From assembly GCF_003626595.1 (NCBI RefSeq), contig NZ_RBAK01000002.1, positions 186,001 through 250,000 of the forward strand: a DNA stretch of 64,000 nt. Direction: 5' to 3'. The translations under genes were made by a program, and so were the position numbers. Within the stretch, counting starts at the first letter, position 1; each line of letters starts with the position of its first letter. Shown one piece after another: positions 40,454 to 49,097 of the stretch. The DNA comes from Micromonospora endolithica (GTDB taxonomy: Bacteria > Actinomycetota > Actinomycetes > Mycobacteriales > Micromonosporaceae). The notes beneath the pieces were generated by a model that had not been told where the DNA came from, searched no databases, and saw nothing but the letters and a program-made list of their open reading frames with translations.

Positions 40454-40861
40454 TCAGTTCCGGTTGGCGACGATCACCTGGTTGCCGTCCGGGTCCCGAA
40501 CCACCGCCATCCGCTCACCCCACGGCTGGTCCACCGGCTCCGCCGCCACCGGCACACCGGCGGCGCGCAGCCGGGCCAGCGCCTCGTCGCAGTCGGCGAC
40601 GTAGACCCAGAGCGTGACCCGGTCGTTGGTCAGTTCGCCCGGCTCCTCCTGCTGGCCGAGGCCGATCTGGCCACCACCCTGGCCGCCGGCCGAGTCGGCG
40701 CCGAACCGCAGCACCACGAAGGCCGGGTCGCCCGACTCCGGAAAACGGTAGGTGAGCGTCCCGCCGAGCAGATCCCGGTAGAAGCCGAGCGCGGTCGGCA
40801 GGTCGGTCGCGGTCAGGATCGGGAAGACCTCCTCGCCGAGCGGGCCACCGTCACCCGTCAT
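40454..40861 (-). CDS. glyoxalase/VOC-family protein
   Basis: 135 residues with two beta-alpha-beta-beta-beta modules: VFPILTATDLPTALGFYRDLLG at the N-terminus and VTLWVYVADCDEALARLRAAGVPVA in the second half, ending WGERMAVVRDPDGNQVIVA. The glutamate of WGER is the usual metal-ligand or substrate position. Function unknown; the family includes glyoxalases, dioxygenases and antibiotic-binding proteins. The ATG at 40859-40861 overlaps the end of ftsK by 11 bp; a GTG three codons earlier is possible. Probably read with ftsK. Confidence 0.82.
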   Translation of the reverse strand: MTGDGGPLGEEVFPILTATDLPTALGFYRDLLGGTLTYRFPESGDPAFVVLRFGADSAGGQGGGQIGLGQQEEPGELTNDRVTLWVYVADCDEALARLRAAGVPVAAEPVDQPWGERMAVVRDPDGNQVIVANRN

Positions 40862-43319
40862 CGCCGCCACGCAGGCCCACCAGAACCTCTTCCAGCTCGT
40901 CCGGCTTCACCAGCACGTCACGCGCCTTGGAGCCCTCGGACGGGCCGACCACACCCCGGGTCTCCATCAAGTCCATCAGGCGGCCCGCCTTGGCGAAGCC
41001 GACCCGCAGCTTGCGCTGGAGCATCGAGGTGGAGCCGAACTGCGAGGTGACCACCAGTTCGACCGCCTGCACCAGCAGGTCCAGGTCGTCGCCGATGTCC
41101 TCGTCGATCTTCTTCTTGTTGTCCTGCGCGGGGGCGAGCACGTCCGGGCGGAACTCCGGCTCCCGCTGGTCCTTGCAGAACTTCACCACGTCGGCGATCT
41201 CGCGCTCGGTCACCCAGGCGCCCTGGATCCGGACCGGCTTGGACGCGCCCATCGGCAGGAAGAGGCCGTCACCGCGGCCGAGCAGCTTCTCCGCGCCCGG
41301 CTGGTCGAGGATGACCCGCGAGTCGGCGAGGGAGGAGGTGGCGAAGGCCAGCCGGGACGGCACGTTGGCCTTGATCAGGCCGGTGACCACGTCGACCGAG
41401 GGGCGCTGGGTGGCCAGCACCAGGTGGATGCCGGCGGCCCGGGCGAGCTGGGTGATCCGGACGACCGAGTCCTCCACGTCGCGGGGCGCGACCATCATCA
41501 GGTCGGCCAGCTCGTCCACGATCACCAGCAGGTACGGGTACGGGCGCATCTCCCGCTCGCTGCCCGGCGGGGCCTTGATCTCGCCGTTGCGTACCTTGCG
41601 GTTGAAGTCGTCGATGTGCCGGACCCCGTTGGCGGCGAGGTCGTCGTAGCGCATGTCCATCTCGCGGACCACCCAGTCCAGCGAGTCGGCCGCCTTCTTC
41701 GGATTGGTCACGATCGGGGTGACCAGGTGCGGGATGCCCTCGTACCCGGTCATCTCGACCCGCTTCGGGTCGATCAGCAACAGGCGCACCTCGTCCGGCG
41801 TCGCCCTGGTCAAGATGGACACCAGCAGACTGTTGAGGCAGCTCGACTTGCCGGCGCCGGTGGCACCGGCAATGAGGATGTGCGGCATCTTCGCGAGGTT
41901 GGCCACCACGAAGCCGCCCTCGATGTCCTTGCCGAGCGCCACCACCATCGGGTGGTGGTCACTGGTGGCCGCCCGTGACCGCAGCACGTCGCCGAGCGAC
42001 ACGTTCTCCGGATCGGTGTTCGGGATCTCCACCCCGACCGCGCTCTTGCCCGGGATCGGGCTGAGGATGCGGACGTCCGGTGACTTCACCGCGTACGCGA
42101 TGTTGCGGGAGAGCTGGGTGATCCGCTCGACCTTGACGCCCGGTCCCAGCTCGACCTCGTAGCGGGTCACGGTGGGTCCGCGGGTGAAGCCGGTGACCGC
42201 GGCGTCCACGTCGAACTGGTCGAAGACGCCGGTCAGCGCGGCGATCACCTCGTCGTTGGCCTTGCTCCGGGTCTTCGGCGCCGAGCCGTTGCTGAGCAGG
42301 TTCGCCGGGGGCAGCGTGTAGTCGCCGGCCAGGCCGGTCAGGGCCAGCTGTTCGGCCCGGGTGGGCGGTGCCGAGTGCTCCGGCGGGTCCACCGGGCGGC
42401 GGCTCGCCGGCACCTTCCCCGGCGCCTTGCGGGGCAGGACGATGGTGTCCTGGAGGTCCACGCCCTCGACGTCGTCGAAATCGTCCGGGTCCAGCGGGGG
42501 CGGCATCCGCTTCGCCGGTCGACGGCGGGCCGGCTTCGCCGGCTCCTCGTCCTCCTCGTCGACCTCCTGCTCGGTGCCCGGTGGCGCACCGACCACGGCG
42601 CCGGCCAGCAGACCGAGCCGTTCGGGAATCTTGTTGATCGGCGTGGCGGTGACCAGCAGCAGCCCGAAGACCAGCAGCAGGACCAGCAGCGGCACCGCCA
42701 CCCAGGCGGTGACCGCGCGCTCCAGCAGGCTGCCGACCCCGGCGCCGACCAGCCCGCCGGCGAAGTCCCGCTGCACGTCGTCCACCGGGGCCTGCCCGAT
42801 CTGCAACAGGGCGGCGGTCGCGATCAGCATCGAACTCCAGCCGACCAGCCCGCGCCCCCGGTGTTCCGGCTCGGCCGGCTGGCGCATCAACCGCCACGCG
42901 CCGATCATCAGCAGGACCGGCACCACGATGGCGATCGCGCCGAGGAACAGCCGGACGCTGTCGGCCAGTCGGGCGCCCACCGGCCCGGCACCGGAGAACC
43001 AGATCGCCACCGCGCTGAGCATGGCCAGCCCGAACACCAGCAGCCCGGCACCGTCGCGGCGGTGCTCGGGGTCGAGGTCCCGGGCGGAGGCGGCCTGCCG
43101 GCCGGCGGCCCGGACGGCCCAGCCCACCCCGTGCGCCAGACCCATCCACACCGCTCCGACGGCCCGTCCGACGTAGACGGCCGGGCCGGGGCGGGCGGCG
43201 GTGCCCCGGCGACGGGCCGGGGCGCGGGTCTTCTTCGCCGGTTGGCGGGCACGACTGTTCGAGGTGCCACGCGGCGACGCGCCGCGTCGCCGGCTCGCCT
43301 GAGAGGTACGGCCCGCCAT
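40851..43319 (-). CDS. ftsK: DNA translocase FtsK/SpoIIIE
   Basis: 822 residues. The N-terminal 230 residues hold about four membrane helices. A charged linker follows. The motor domain has Walker A GATGAGKSS (Lys491), Walker B LLVIVDELADLM and arginine-finger region LATQRPSVDVVTGLIKANVPSR. The C-terminus is a gamma winged helix (VTSQFGSTSMLQRKLRVGFAKAGRLMDLME) that reads KOPS-like sequences. It pumps DNA across the closing septum during division or sporulation. The ATG at 43317-43319 is clear. The linker is shorter than in E. coli FtsK. Confidence 0.95.
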   Translation of the reverse strand: MAGRTSQASRRRGASPRGTSNSRARQPAKKTRAPARRRGTAARPGPAVYVGRAVGAVWMGLAHGVGWAVRAAGRQAASARDLDPEHRRDGAGLLVFGLAMLSAVAIWFSGAGPVGARLADSVRLFLGAIAIVVPVLLMIGAWRLMRQPAEPEHRGRGLVGWSSMLIATAALLQIGQAPVDDVQRDFAGGLVGAGVGSLLERAVTAWVAVPLLVLLLVFGLLLVTATPINKIPERLGLLAGAVVGAPPGTEQEVDEEDEEPAKPARRRPAKRMPPPLDPDDFDDVEGVDLQDTIVLPRKAPGKVPASRRPVDPPEHSAPPTRAEQLALTGLAGDYTLPPANLLSNGSAPKTRSKANDEVIAALTGVFDQFDVDAAVTGFTRGPTVTRYEVELGPGVKVERITQLSRNIAYAVKSPDVRILSPIPGKSAVGVEIPNTDPENVSLGDVLRSRAATSDHHPMVVALGKDIEGGFVVANLAKMPHILIAGATGAGKSSCLNSLLVSILTRATPDEVRLLLIDPKRVEMTGYEGIPHLVTPIVTNPKKAADSLDWVVREMDMRYDDLAANGVRHIDDFNRKVRNGEIKAPPGSEREMRPYPYLLVIVDELADLMMVAPRDVEDSVVRITQLARAAGIHLVLATQRPSVDVVTGLIKANVPSRLAFATSSLADSRVILDQPGAEKLLGRGDGLFLPMGASKPVRIQGAWVTEREIADVVKFCKDQREPEFRPDVLAPAQDNKKKIDEDIGDDLDLLVQAVELVVTSQFGSTSMLQRKLRVGFAKAGRLMDLMETRGVVGPSEGSKARDVLVKPDELEEVLVGLRGGDDG

Positions 43320-43432
43320 AGCATCAACTTAACGGCGGGACCCGGCAGATCGCCGCTTTTCCGGGTCGTGTCCGCGCGTCGCCGTGCGGATCCGCCGTCC
43401 GTCGTGATATTCGCCGCAGAAGGGATGCCCCC

Positions 43433-43915
43433 ATGGCGTCGCCGCCGGGTACCGAGGACGGCCCGGCCGACCCGCTCGCCGGGCATCCGGACCGGTTGCG
43501 GCCGCTGACCGGCGCGCTGGTGGCCGCGGTGCTGGCCGGCCGGGGTTACGCGGTGACCACCGACCCGGCCGGTGACCTGGTCGGCCGCTGGGCCGACAGT
43601 CTCATCTGGTTCCTGCGGCCGGGCGCCGCCGGTGAACTGCTACAGGTCCGCACCCTGACCGCGCCGGCGTTCCCGATCGAGTACGTCCCGGCGTTGCACG
43701 CCTTCTGCAACGCCTGGAACCACGACCACCTGTGGCCCAAGGCGTTCGTGCACGTCGAGGACGACGGGCAGGCCCGGGTGTGCGGCGAGGTCATCACCGA
43801 CCTGGAGTGCGGGGTGACCCCGCACCAGTTGGACCGCCTGCTGCACTGCGGCATCTCCACCGGCTGCCAGTTGGCCGCCGAGGTCGACCGGCTGCCGGGC
43901 GGGGTGGCGACGTGA
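43433..43915 (+). CDS. YbjN-domain protein, stand-alone
   Basis: 160 residues. The YbjN core is GRGYAVTTDPAGDLVGRWADSLIWF, then FCNAWNHDHLWPKAFVHVEDDGQARVCGEVITDLECGVTPHQLDRLL. YbjN proteins resemble type III secretion chaperones in fold and have unclear, possibly stress-related, roles. GAAGGGATG precedes the ATG at 43433. It overlaps the next gene as GTGA; that gene ends in a second YbjN domain. Confidence 0.85.
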   Translation: MASPPGTEDGPADPLAGHPDRLRPLTGALVAAVLAGRGYAVTTDPAGDLVGRWADSLIWFLRPGAAGELLQVRTLTAPAFPIEYVPALHAFCNAWNHDHLWPKAFVHVEDDGQARVCGEVITDLECGVTPHQLDRLLHCGISTGCQLAAEVDRLPGGVAT

Positions 43916-45588
43916 CCGGCGGGCCGGACCCCTTGGGGTGGCCGGGCCGGCGCGCCGGCCGGCGTACCGGCGCGGACACCCGGGCACTCGCCGACGCGCT
44001 GGCCGACGCGCTCGACTCCCCCGACGGCGAGGCGCGCAGCGCGGAGCTGGAACGGATCGCGGCGCACGCCGACGCGACCGGGGACGACCGCTCGGCCGTG
44101 GCGGCCCGGTTCGCGTTGATCGAGGCGTACCTGCTGCACGGGGAGCGGTGGCGGCTGGTCGAGCCGGTCCGCCGGTGCCGCGCCGCCCTGGACCGCCGCC
44201 CGGACCTGCTGCCCGCCGACGACCGGCGGGCGTTGCTGCGCCACCAGCGGTACGCGGTCGAGGCGCTGCTGGCCACCCCCCGGATCGGGCTGGACCAGGC
44301 CCGCGTCCTGCTGGACGACCTGGCCGGGCGTACCGCGACCGGGCCCGCACCGGACGGGGACCCGGCGGGAAGCGACGGCCCCGGCGCGGTGGTCGCCGAG
44401 TTGCGCTGCCGGATCGCCGACCATCTCGGCGACGAGCCGACCGCCCGCCGCTGGTACGCCCACTGGGTCGCCGCCGTCGCCGACCCGGCCGGCGGATGCC
44501 CCGGCTGCGCCCCGGTCCGCCGGGCGGAACTGCTCGCCGGGTGGGGCGACTGGTCGGGGGCGCTGGACGAGCTGCGGGAGGTGTTCGACGGCCGGGCGGA
44601 CTGCACCGACCAGCCGGAACGCGCCCTCGCCGCCGCCCTGCTGCCGTGGCTGCGGGCGGGTGAGCCGGAACGGGCCGCGGCGGCGCACGTGCGGGCCTAC
44701 CGGCGGCACCGGCGGGAGCCGTCCGCGTTCGGCCAGCTCGCCGCGCACCTACGCTGGTGCGCGCTGGGCGGCCACCCCGAGCGGGGACTGGACGTCCTCG
44801 CCGAACAGCTGCCCCGGCTGGACCGGCCCACCGACGACCTGGCCGCGATGGAGTTCGCCGCCGCCGGGGCACTGGTCTGCGCGGTGGCCGGCGAGGCCGG
44901 GCTGGGCGGCCGGCGGGTGCACCGGCCGGCGTACGGGGACCGGCCGGCCGCCGAGGTCGACGTCACCACGCTGGGCGGGACGCTGCTGGACCTGGCCACC
45001 CGGTGGGCCGGCAGCTTCGACGCGCGCAACGGCACCGGCCACCAGTCCGGCCGGATCGCCGGTTGGCTGGCCGAGCGGGCACTCGCCGAGGCGGTTCCGC
45101 TACCGCCGGACGACGATGGGGGCGACGATCCGACCGGCGAACCCGGCGACCGGCCGGACGTGGGTGACGCCACGCCCGGAGACGACCTCACCTCGCTGCG
45201 GGTCGGGCTGGTCACCGCCGCCCTGGACCGGCGCGGGGACCGCTACGCGGTGGACGCCGCAGGCACCGTGGCGGGCCGGTGGGGCGAGGCGCTGGTCCAG
45301 TTCCGGACCGTCGGGGAGCGCGGGGAGATCCTCCAGGCGCGGTGCGTCGCCGACCGCCGGCTGCCGGCCGACCGGCGCAGCGAGGCGTACGCCTTCTGCA
45401 ACGCGTGGAACCACGACCGCCTGCTGCCGACGGCGTACGTGCACGACCTGGGGTCGGAGCTGGTGCTGGTCGGTGACGTCACCACCGACCTGGCGCACGG
45501 GGTGACCCCGGCGCAGGTGACCGTGCTGGTCGACGCGGCGGTCCGCACCGGGGTCGCGTACGCCGAGGCGGTCGCCGCCCTGCCCTGA
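43912..45588 (+). CDS. TPR-like helical protein with C-terminal YbjN domain
   Basis: 558 residues. Residues about 15-390 are helical and repetitive (ARSAELERIAAHADATGDDRSAVAARFALIEAYLLHGERW), suggesting TPR-like repeats. A Pro/Asp-rich linker (PLPPDDDGGDDPTGEPGDRPD) leads to a YbjN domain in the last 140 residues, which repeats the neighbour's core almost word for word (FCNAWNHDRLLPTAYVHD). The start is the GTG at 43912, overlapping the first gene's stop. It is probably a larger partner of the stand-alone YbjN protein. Function unknown. Confidence 0.82.
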   Translation: MTGGPDPLGWPGRRAGRRTGADTRALADALADALDSPDGEARSAELERIAAHADATGDDRSAVAARFALIEAYLLHGERWRLVEPVRRCRAALDRRPDLLPADDRRALLRHQRYAVEALLATPRIGLDQARVLLDDLAGRTATGPAPDGDPAGSDGPGAVVAELRCRIADHLGDEPTARRWYAHWVAAVADPAGGCPGCAPVRRAELLAGWGDWSGALDELREVFDGRADCTDQPERALAAALLPWLRAGEPERAAAAHVRAYRRHRREPSAFGQLAAHLRWCALGGHPERGLDVLAEQLPRLDRPTDDLAAMEFAAAGALVCAVAGEAGLGGRRVHRPAYGDRPAAEVDVTTLGGTLLDLATRWAGSFDARNGTGHQSGRIAGWLAERALAEAVPLPPDDDGGDDPTGEPGDRPDVGDATPGDDLTSLRVGLVTAALDRRGDRYAVDAAGTVAGRWGEALVQFRTVGERGEILQARCVADRRLPADRRSEAYAFCNAWNHDRLLPTAYVHDLGSELVLVGDVTTDLAHGVTPAQVTVLVDAAVRTGVAYAEAVAALP

Positions 45589-45652
45589 GCGACGACGGTG
45601 AGGTCCGGAACTCGCTCGACCCGCCGCGGCCGTTGCTGATGGACTCACCGCC

Positions 45653-46483
45653 ATGACTACCTCTCCCGCCGACCGCGCCCTGCTCCTGCACGACCTGCAC
45701 CGCCCCGGTTCCCCGCTCGTGCTGCCCAACGCCTGGGACGTGGCCAGCGCCCGGATCGTCGTGGCCTGCGGCGCGGCCGCGGTCGCCACCACCAGCGCCG
45801 GGGTCGCGTGGAGCCTCGGCCGGCCCGACGGCGACGTCCTGGACCGCGAGTCGGCGGTGGCGGCCGTCGACCGGATCGCCGGTGCCGTCGCCGTCCCGGT
45901 CACCGCCGACGTCGAAGGCGGGTTCGGGGTCGATCCGGCCGGCGTCGCCGAGACGGTGGCCGGGGTGCTCGCGGCCGGCGCCGTCGGGGTCAACATCGAG
46001 GACTCCCGGCCGGGCGCCGACGAACCGCTGCGCGACGTCGACGACCAGTGCGCGCGGCTGCGGGCGGCCCGGGAGACCGCCGACGCCGCCGGGGTACGAC
46101 TCTTCGTCAACGCCCGCGTCGACACCTACCTGTACGCGGTGGGCGACCCCGCCGACCGGCTGGACAGGACGCTGCGCCGGGCCGCGGCGTACCGGGCGGC
46201 CGGTGCCGACGGGATCTTCGTGCCCGGTGTCGCCGACCCGGAGACCATCGGCGCGCTGGTGGCCGGGATCGACGCGCCGGTCAACGTGCTCGCCGGTCCC
46301 GGTTCGCCCCCGGTCGACGTCCTGGCCGGACTGGGCGTGGCCCGGGTGAGCCTCGGGGCGAACCTCGCCGAGGCGGCGTACGGGCTGGTCCAGCGCGCCG
46401 CGCGGGAGGTCCTCACCCGAGGCTCGTACGACTCGCTCGCCGACCCGCTGTCCTACCGCGAGCTGAACGCGCTGTCCGCCTAG
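45653..46483 (+). CDS. isocitrate lyase/phosphoenolpyruvate mutase family enzyme
   Basis: 276 residues forming a single TIM barrel. PLVLPNAWDVASARIVVACGAAAVATTSAGVAW, VPVTADVEGGFG with the metal-binding acidic residues, VNIEDSRPG and VNARVDTYL are family blocks. Substrate could be oxaloacetate, 2-methylisocitrate-like acids or phosphonopyruvate. The catalytic cysteine motif of true isocitrate lyases (KKCGH) is absent, so a PEP mutase-like lyase or hydrolase is likelier. It is convergent with the serine protease gene; a terminator lies between. Confidence 0.85.
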   Translation: MTTSPADRALLLHDLHRPGSPLVLPNAWDVASARIVVACGAAAVATTSAGVAWSLGRPDGDVLDRESAVAAVDRIAGAVAVPVTADVEGGFGVDPAGVAETVAGVLAAGAVGVNIEDSRPGADEPLRDVDDQCARLRAARETADAAGVRLFVNARVDTYLYAVGDPADRLDRTLRRAAAYRAAGADGIFVPGVADPETIGALVAGIDAPVNVLAGPGSPPVDVLAGLGVARVSLGANLAEAAYGLVQRAAREVLTRGSYDSLADPLSYRELNALSA

Positions 46484-46495
46484 GGTCGGAGCCCT

Positions 46496-46530
46496 CGCCG
46501 GCGGGCCCGGTCACCCAGGGCCCGCCGGCG
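46496..46530. terminator. bidirectional terminator hairpin
   Basis: CGCCGGCGGGCCC (46496-46508) and GGGCCCGCCGGCG (46518-46530) form a perfect 13-bp stem with a 9-base loop. It sits 12 bp past the stop of the PEP mutase-family gene and 9 bp from the stop of the convergent protease gene. Confidence 0.8.
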
Positions 46531-46539
46531 TCCCCGCAC

Positions 46540-47712
46540 CTACCGGTTGCCGGTGGTGACCAGGGTGAGGTCGTTGACCGCCAGGATCTCCGCGAGCGGC
46601 TGGAAGAACGTCACCCCGCCCCGACGGCAGTCCCCCGAACCACCCGAGGTCACGCCCTGCGCCTGGTCACCGGAGATCCACGACCCGCCGGAGTCGCCGG
46701 GTTCGGCGCAGACGTTGGTCCGGACCAGCCCGGTGACGACCCCCTCCGGGTAGCGCACGGTCGCGTTGCGGGCCTGCACGGTCCCGCAGCGGGCCCCGGT
46801 GGTGGAGCCGGACCGGCAGATCGAGGCGCCCACCGGTACCTCCCGCGCGCCGGCCACCGGCACCGTCCCACCGTTGAAGTCGTTCACCACCGGCTGCGCC
46901 GTCCACGCGTTGTTGACCTGGACGAACGCCCAGTCGTCGCCGGGGAACGAGGAGGCCCGGAAGACACCCTGGCCGACACCGTTCGCGCCGGCCGTCCGGG
47001 AGCCCACCCGGCCGCAGTGGCCGGCCGTGACGAAGCCGCCGACCACCGAGAAGCCGACCGAGCAGCGGCCCCCGCCGTCGATGGTGAACGGGTCACCGCC
47101 GCGCACGTCGAACAGCAGCCGGGGGGCCTCCGCCGAGGCGTCCACCCGGACCGCCGGTCGGGGCACTCCGCTGCGGTCCACCAGCCGCCAGGCGGCGTCC
47201 TGCCCACCCGGCCGGGCGAGCACCACCAGCGAGTTGTCGGCGACGTCGACGTACCAGCCGGACACCGCGTCGGACGCCGACCCGCCGGCCCGGTCCAGCC
47301 GGGTCTTCCACCCGTCGAGCTGACCGACGCCGCGCTGCACCACCTTGGGCACCGCTCCCGCGGAGCGGACCCGTGCGGCGTCGGCCCGGTCGGCCACCGC
47401 CACGTTCAGCGTGGTGCCGTCCGCACCCAGCCAGCTGCCGCCGTAGTCCGCGCCCAGCTCCGTACGCAGCTCGGCGACGACCCCGGTGGCCCATTGCTCG
47501 GTCCGCAGCCGCTCCGCGACCTGCCCGGCGCTGAGCGAGAGATCGCGGCGCAGCGCGTCGACCATCTCCGGCGGGGCGCCTTCCGGTGCCGGCCGTGCCG
47601 CGCCGTCCGGCCGGGTCGTGCCCTCCCCGGCGAACGACGGCAGGGTCACCGCCGCTGCGACTCCCACCGTCGCGACCATCACGCCGATGGCTGTCATCCG
47701 TCTGCGGTCCAT
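46540..47712 (-). CDS. secreted S1 serine protease (streptogrisin/alpha-lytic type) with pro-domain
   Basis: 390 residues. A signal peptide covers residues 1-29. A pro-domain of about 180 residues follows, typical of alpha-lytic proteases that need it for folding. The mature protease has the triad His232 (FVTAGHCG), Asp260 (FPGDDWAFV) and Ser341 (EPGDSGGSW), and three cysteine pairs. It is likely an extracellular chymotrypsin-like protease. The start is the ATG at 47710-47712 with GGGAGGAG upstream. It is divergent from the LPXTG surface-protein gene. Confidence 0.92.
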   Translation of the reverse strand: MDRRRMTAIGVMVATVGVAAAVTLPSFAGEGTTRPDGAARPAPEGAPPEMVDALRRDLSLSAGQVAERLRTEQWATGVVAELRTELGADYGGSWLGADGTTLNVAVADRADAARVRSAGAVPKVVQRGVGQLDGWKTRLDRAGGSASDAVSGWYVDVADNSLVVLARPGGQDAAWRLVDRSGVPRPAVRVDASAEAPRLLFDVRGGDPFTIDGGGRCSVGFSVVGGFVTAGHCGRVGSRTAGANGVGQGVFRASSFPGDDWAFVQVNNAWTAQPVVNDFNGGTVPVAGAREVPVGASICRSGSTTGARCGTVQARNATVRYPEGVVTGLVRTNVCAEPGDSGGSWISGDQAQGVTSGGSGDCRRGGVTFFQPLAEILAVNDLTLVTTGNR

Positions 47713-47933
47713 CCGCCTCGCTCCTCCCGGCCGGCGCGGTCACGCCCGCCGGCCAGGAGTACGGAAGCGGAGCCCGGACGGTTGAATCGACCGCCGACGA
47801 TCGAGCCGCACACGTGCGAGCGACCCGGCCGGTTGCGTCCGGGAGGTCACTGCCGGTCATCCGACAGCGCCGCAACCGCGCCGGAGGCGCGCGGGTGATA
47901 CCCGCGTCACGTTCACCATCTCAAGGAGTCGTC

Positions 47934-48989
47934 ATGGTCCGTCCGCTCGCCGTCCTCGCCGCCGCCGTCCTGTCCGTCCTGCCCCTGGCGACCCCCGCGC
48001 TCGCCACCCCGCCGACCGGCGCACCTGCCCCGAGCCGGTCAGCCGCAACGCCGAGCGGCGCACCCGCGCCGAGCCGGTCGGCCACCGCGCCGGGGACCGG
48101 AGCGACCATCACGGCCCGGGGCGACCTGGTCTTCCTCTCCGGCGATCCGTGGCGCCCCTCGGCGCCGCTGCCGGTCGTCGTGACCAACCGGGGAACGGTC
48201 GCCGCCCGGGGTTGGTTCGTGCTGCGGTTGCCGTCCGGGGTGGAGGTGACCGCCGGTGGCGACTGTGCCGCGGTCGCCGGCGCGCCCCAGACCTGGCGCT
48301 GCGGCGGTGGGCAGGTGCCGGCCGGCGGCACCCGAAGCTACCGGCTGACCCTCGTCTCGACCACCGGCGAGCCGGTCTTCGGGGTGCGGGCGTGGGGCTC
48401 CGTCGCCGGCCGGGACACTGCCGGACGCACCGAGCCGCCGGCCGAGTTCCGGATCAACTGGCCGGACCGGACCGCACTGCGGCTGGTGGCAACGGTCGGA
48501 CCGGTGGTCGACGGGGTGGCAGTGGTACAGGTGCGGGTGACCAACAGTGGCACCTTCGACATCGGCGGATACTCGCTGAACGTCACCACTCCCAGTGGCG
48601 TGCGGGTCACCGACCCGGACTGCTCCGGCAGCGGCCGGCTGAACGGCGTCGGCTGCGAGATCCAGCGCAACGGCCGTCTCGCCGGCAAGGCCACCGACGC
48701 GTACCAGGTGCGGCTGGCGGTGACCGGCGGCCCGCGGACGGTACGCCTGTACCTGGCGCCGACCAACCGCTACACCAACACGGACACCTCGGTGACGCTG
48801 CGGCTCGCGACGGGCACCGGGAGCGGAGGCGGCGCGCCGACGGCCGGGCCGGCCACGCCCTCCGGCACGGCGGCGGCCGAGCTGCCGCGCACCGGATCGG
48901 GGAGCATCGGGTACGCGCTGGCCGGCGCGGCGTTGGTGGCCCTCGGCGGCGGTCTGCTGCTGTTCCGCCGCCGGCTGGTCCGAGGCTGA
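47934..48989 (+). CDS. LPXTG-anchored cell-surface protein with two beta-sandwich domains
   Basis: 351 residues. A signal peptide ends around residue 25 (TPALA). A Pro/Ser/Ala-rich stretch repeats GAPAPSRSA twice. Two DUF11-like beta domains follow (LPVVVTNRGTVAARGWFVLRLPSGVEV; VAVVQVRVTNSGTFDIGGYSL). The C-terminus has a sortase signal: LPRTG (317-321), a hydrophobic helix and RRR. AAGGAG precedes the ATG at 47934. No sortase gene is in the window, so anchoring would use a housekeeping sortase. Confidence 0.85.
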   Translation: MVRPLAVLAAAVLSVLPLATPALATPPTGAPAPSRSAATPSGAPAPSRSATAPGTGATITARGDLVFLSGDPWRPSAPLPVVVTNRGTVAARGWFVLRLPSGVEVTAGGDCAAVAGAPQTWRCGGGQVPAGGTRSYRLTLVSTTGEPVFGVRAWGSVAGRDTAGRTEPPAEFRINWPDRTALRLVATVGPVVDGVAVVQVRVTNSGTFDIGGYSLNVTTPSGVRVTDPDCSGSGRLNGVGCEIQRNGRLAGKATDAYQVRLAVTGGPRTVRLYLAPTNRYTNTDTSVTLRLATGTGSGGGAPTAGPATPSGTAAAELPRTGSGSIGYALAGAALVALGGGLLLFRRRLVRG

Positions 48990-49097
48990 CCGTCCGGCGC
49001 ATCCGCACGTCGGCGAGGCCGCGCAGGATCGCCAGTCGGGCCGACCCGGGCCGCCGGCGTACCCACGGTACGCTGGCGGCCCGGGTCGGTACGCCGC

